42,958 nucleotides of DNA, taken from positions 1-42,958 of the IMG/VR virus record IMGVR_UViG_3300044858_003438, one strand, 5' to 3'. Origin of the DNA: a virus. A program made the position numbers and the translations under genes. Of this stretch, positions 42,821 through 42,958 are shown piece after piece. How positions within the stretch are numbered: the stretch's first letter is position 1; every line of letters begins with the position of its first letter. The notes below the pieces were generated by a model. It saw nothing but the letters and a program-made list of their open reading frames with translations. It was not told the DNA's origin and did not search any database.

Positions 42821-42958
42821 ATGATTTAATGGTTGCCGGAACGATGTCCGTGATTATTTCTTTTATTGCTTTGGCGTATTGCTGAATTTCTGGTTGAGCG
42901 TGTGGATGAGACCTCAGCTCAATGAATTTAAGTAAATTTCTTAAATCAATCCCCCAGT
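42807..42958 (-). CDS. thyX: thyX, C-terminal part (right edge)
   Basis: The last 49 codons of the flavin-dependent thymidylate synthase, cut by the window edge. Contains the ELRSHPHAQPEIQQYA segment. Differences from the left copy seen in the final codons are silent. Confidence 0.9.
   Translation of the reverse strand, partial: WGIDLRNLLKFIELRSHPHAQPEIQQYAKAIKEIITDIVPATIKSYDAK

Larger units (their letters stand above)
41929..42958. repeat. Right copy of imperfect terminal redundancy
   Basis: Counterpart of 1-1248, 218 bases shorter. Outer portions are nearly identical with mostly silent changes, the core of the HNH gene is different, and the small membrane-protein gene is missing. It ends inside thyX. 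See the left copy for alignment offsets. Confidence 0.93.

Noticed and set aside
1-42958. CRISPR array, integrase, transposase or antibiotic-resistance genes
   Set aside because: No regularly spaced repeats beyond the pentapeptide units, and no recognisable motifs of these proteins.

Overview
This window is almost certainly the near-complete genome of a tailed double-stranded DNA phage with a short (podovirus-like) tail that infects a diderm (Gram-negative) bacterium. Direct evidence includes large and small terminase, a 733-residue portal, a GroES-like co-chaperonin, a scaffold, a Mu gpT-like major capsid protein, three P22-like ejection proteins, P22 gp4-like and gp10-like neck proteins, a tail fibre and other candidate fibre proteins, and a holin/spanin/endolysin group. 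The overlapping inner- and outer-membrane spanin genes and two lipoproteins with lipobox motifs point to a host with an outer membrane. DNA is AT-rich, and no integrase or immunity region was recognised, so a lytic lifestyle is the simpler reading. The host cannot be named from the sequence.

The ends overlap. Bases 1-1248 and 41929-42958 are two versions of the same locus, about 98% identical at the outer parts but with a replaced core in an HNH nuclease gene and a 192-base membrane-protein gene present only on the left. The genome is therefore circular or terminally redundant (about 41.9 kb unique), and the assembly appears to join two co-existing variants.

Taken as a circle there are two transcription blocks. 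The leftward block runs from 12074 down to 1 and continues from 42958 to 37041. It carries many small overlapping genes plus DNA metabolism: a replication protein and DnaB-like helicase, an ERF annealing protein, a possible NinB-like protein, SSB, ThyX, a RusA-like resolvase and a Ref/YbcO-like HNH nuclease. It also has small regulators (an HTH protein with an AT-hook and a Cro/XRE protein), a pentapeptide-repeat protein and a lipoprotein. A strong sigma70-type promoter at 12122-12151 faces left into it. The rightward block (12510-37028) holds packaging, head, ejection, neck, fibre and lysis genes in that order. The blocks diverge across a 435-base gene-free region and converge near 37030.

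Two gene-free stretches are the most unusual parts. One (12384-12493) can fold into five hairpins in a row directly ahead of the late block. The other (about 41391-41766, minus strand) is a dense, tRNA-like structured region that ends with a nine-base-pair stem and a U-run. Other points worth attention are a stand-alone fragment resembling the C-terminal half of an OLD/ABC-type ATPase with a degenerate Walker B, an HNH endonuclease followed by the amputated tail of a DUF6321 gene, a Cys-rich exported peptide overlapping the terminase start, and a long hairpin sitting on the start codon of a fibre gene.
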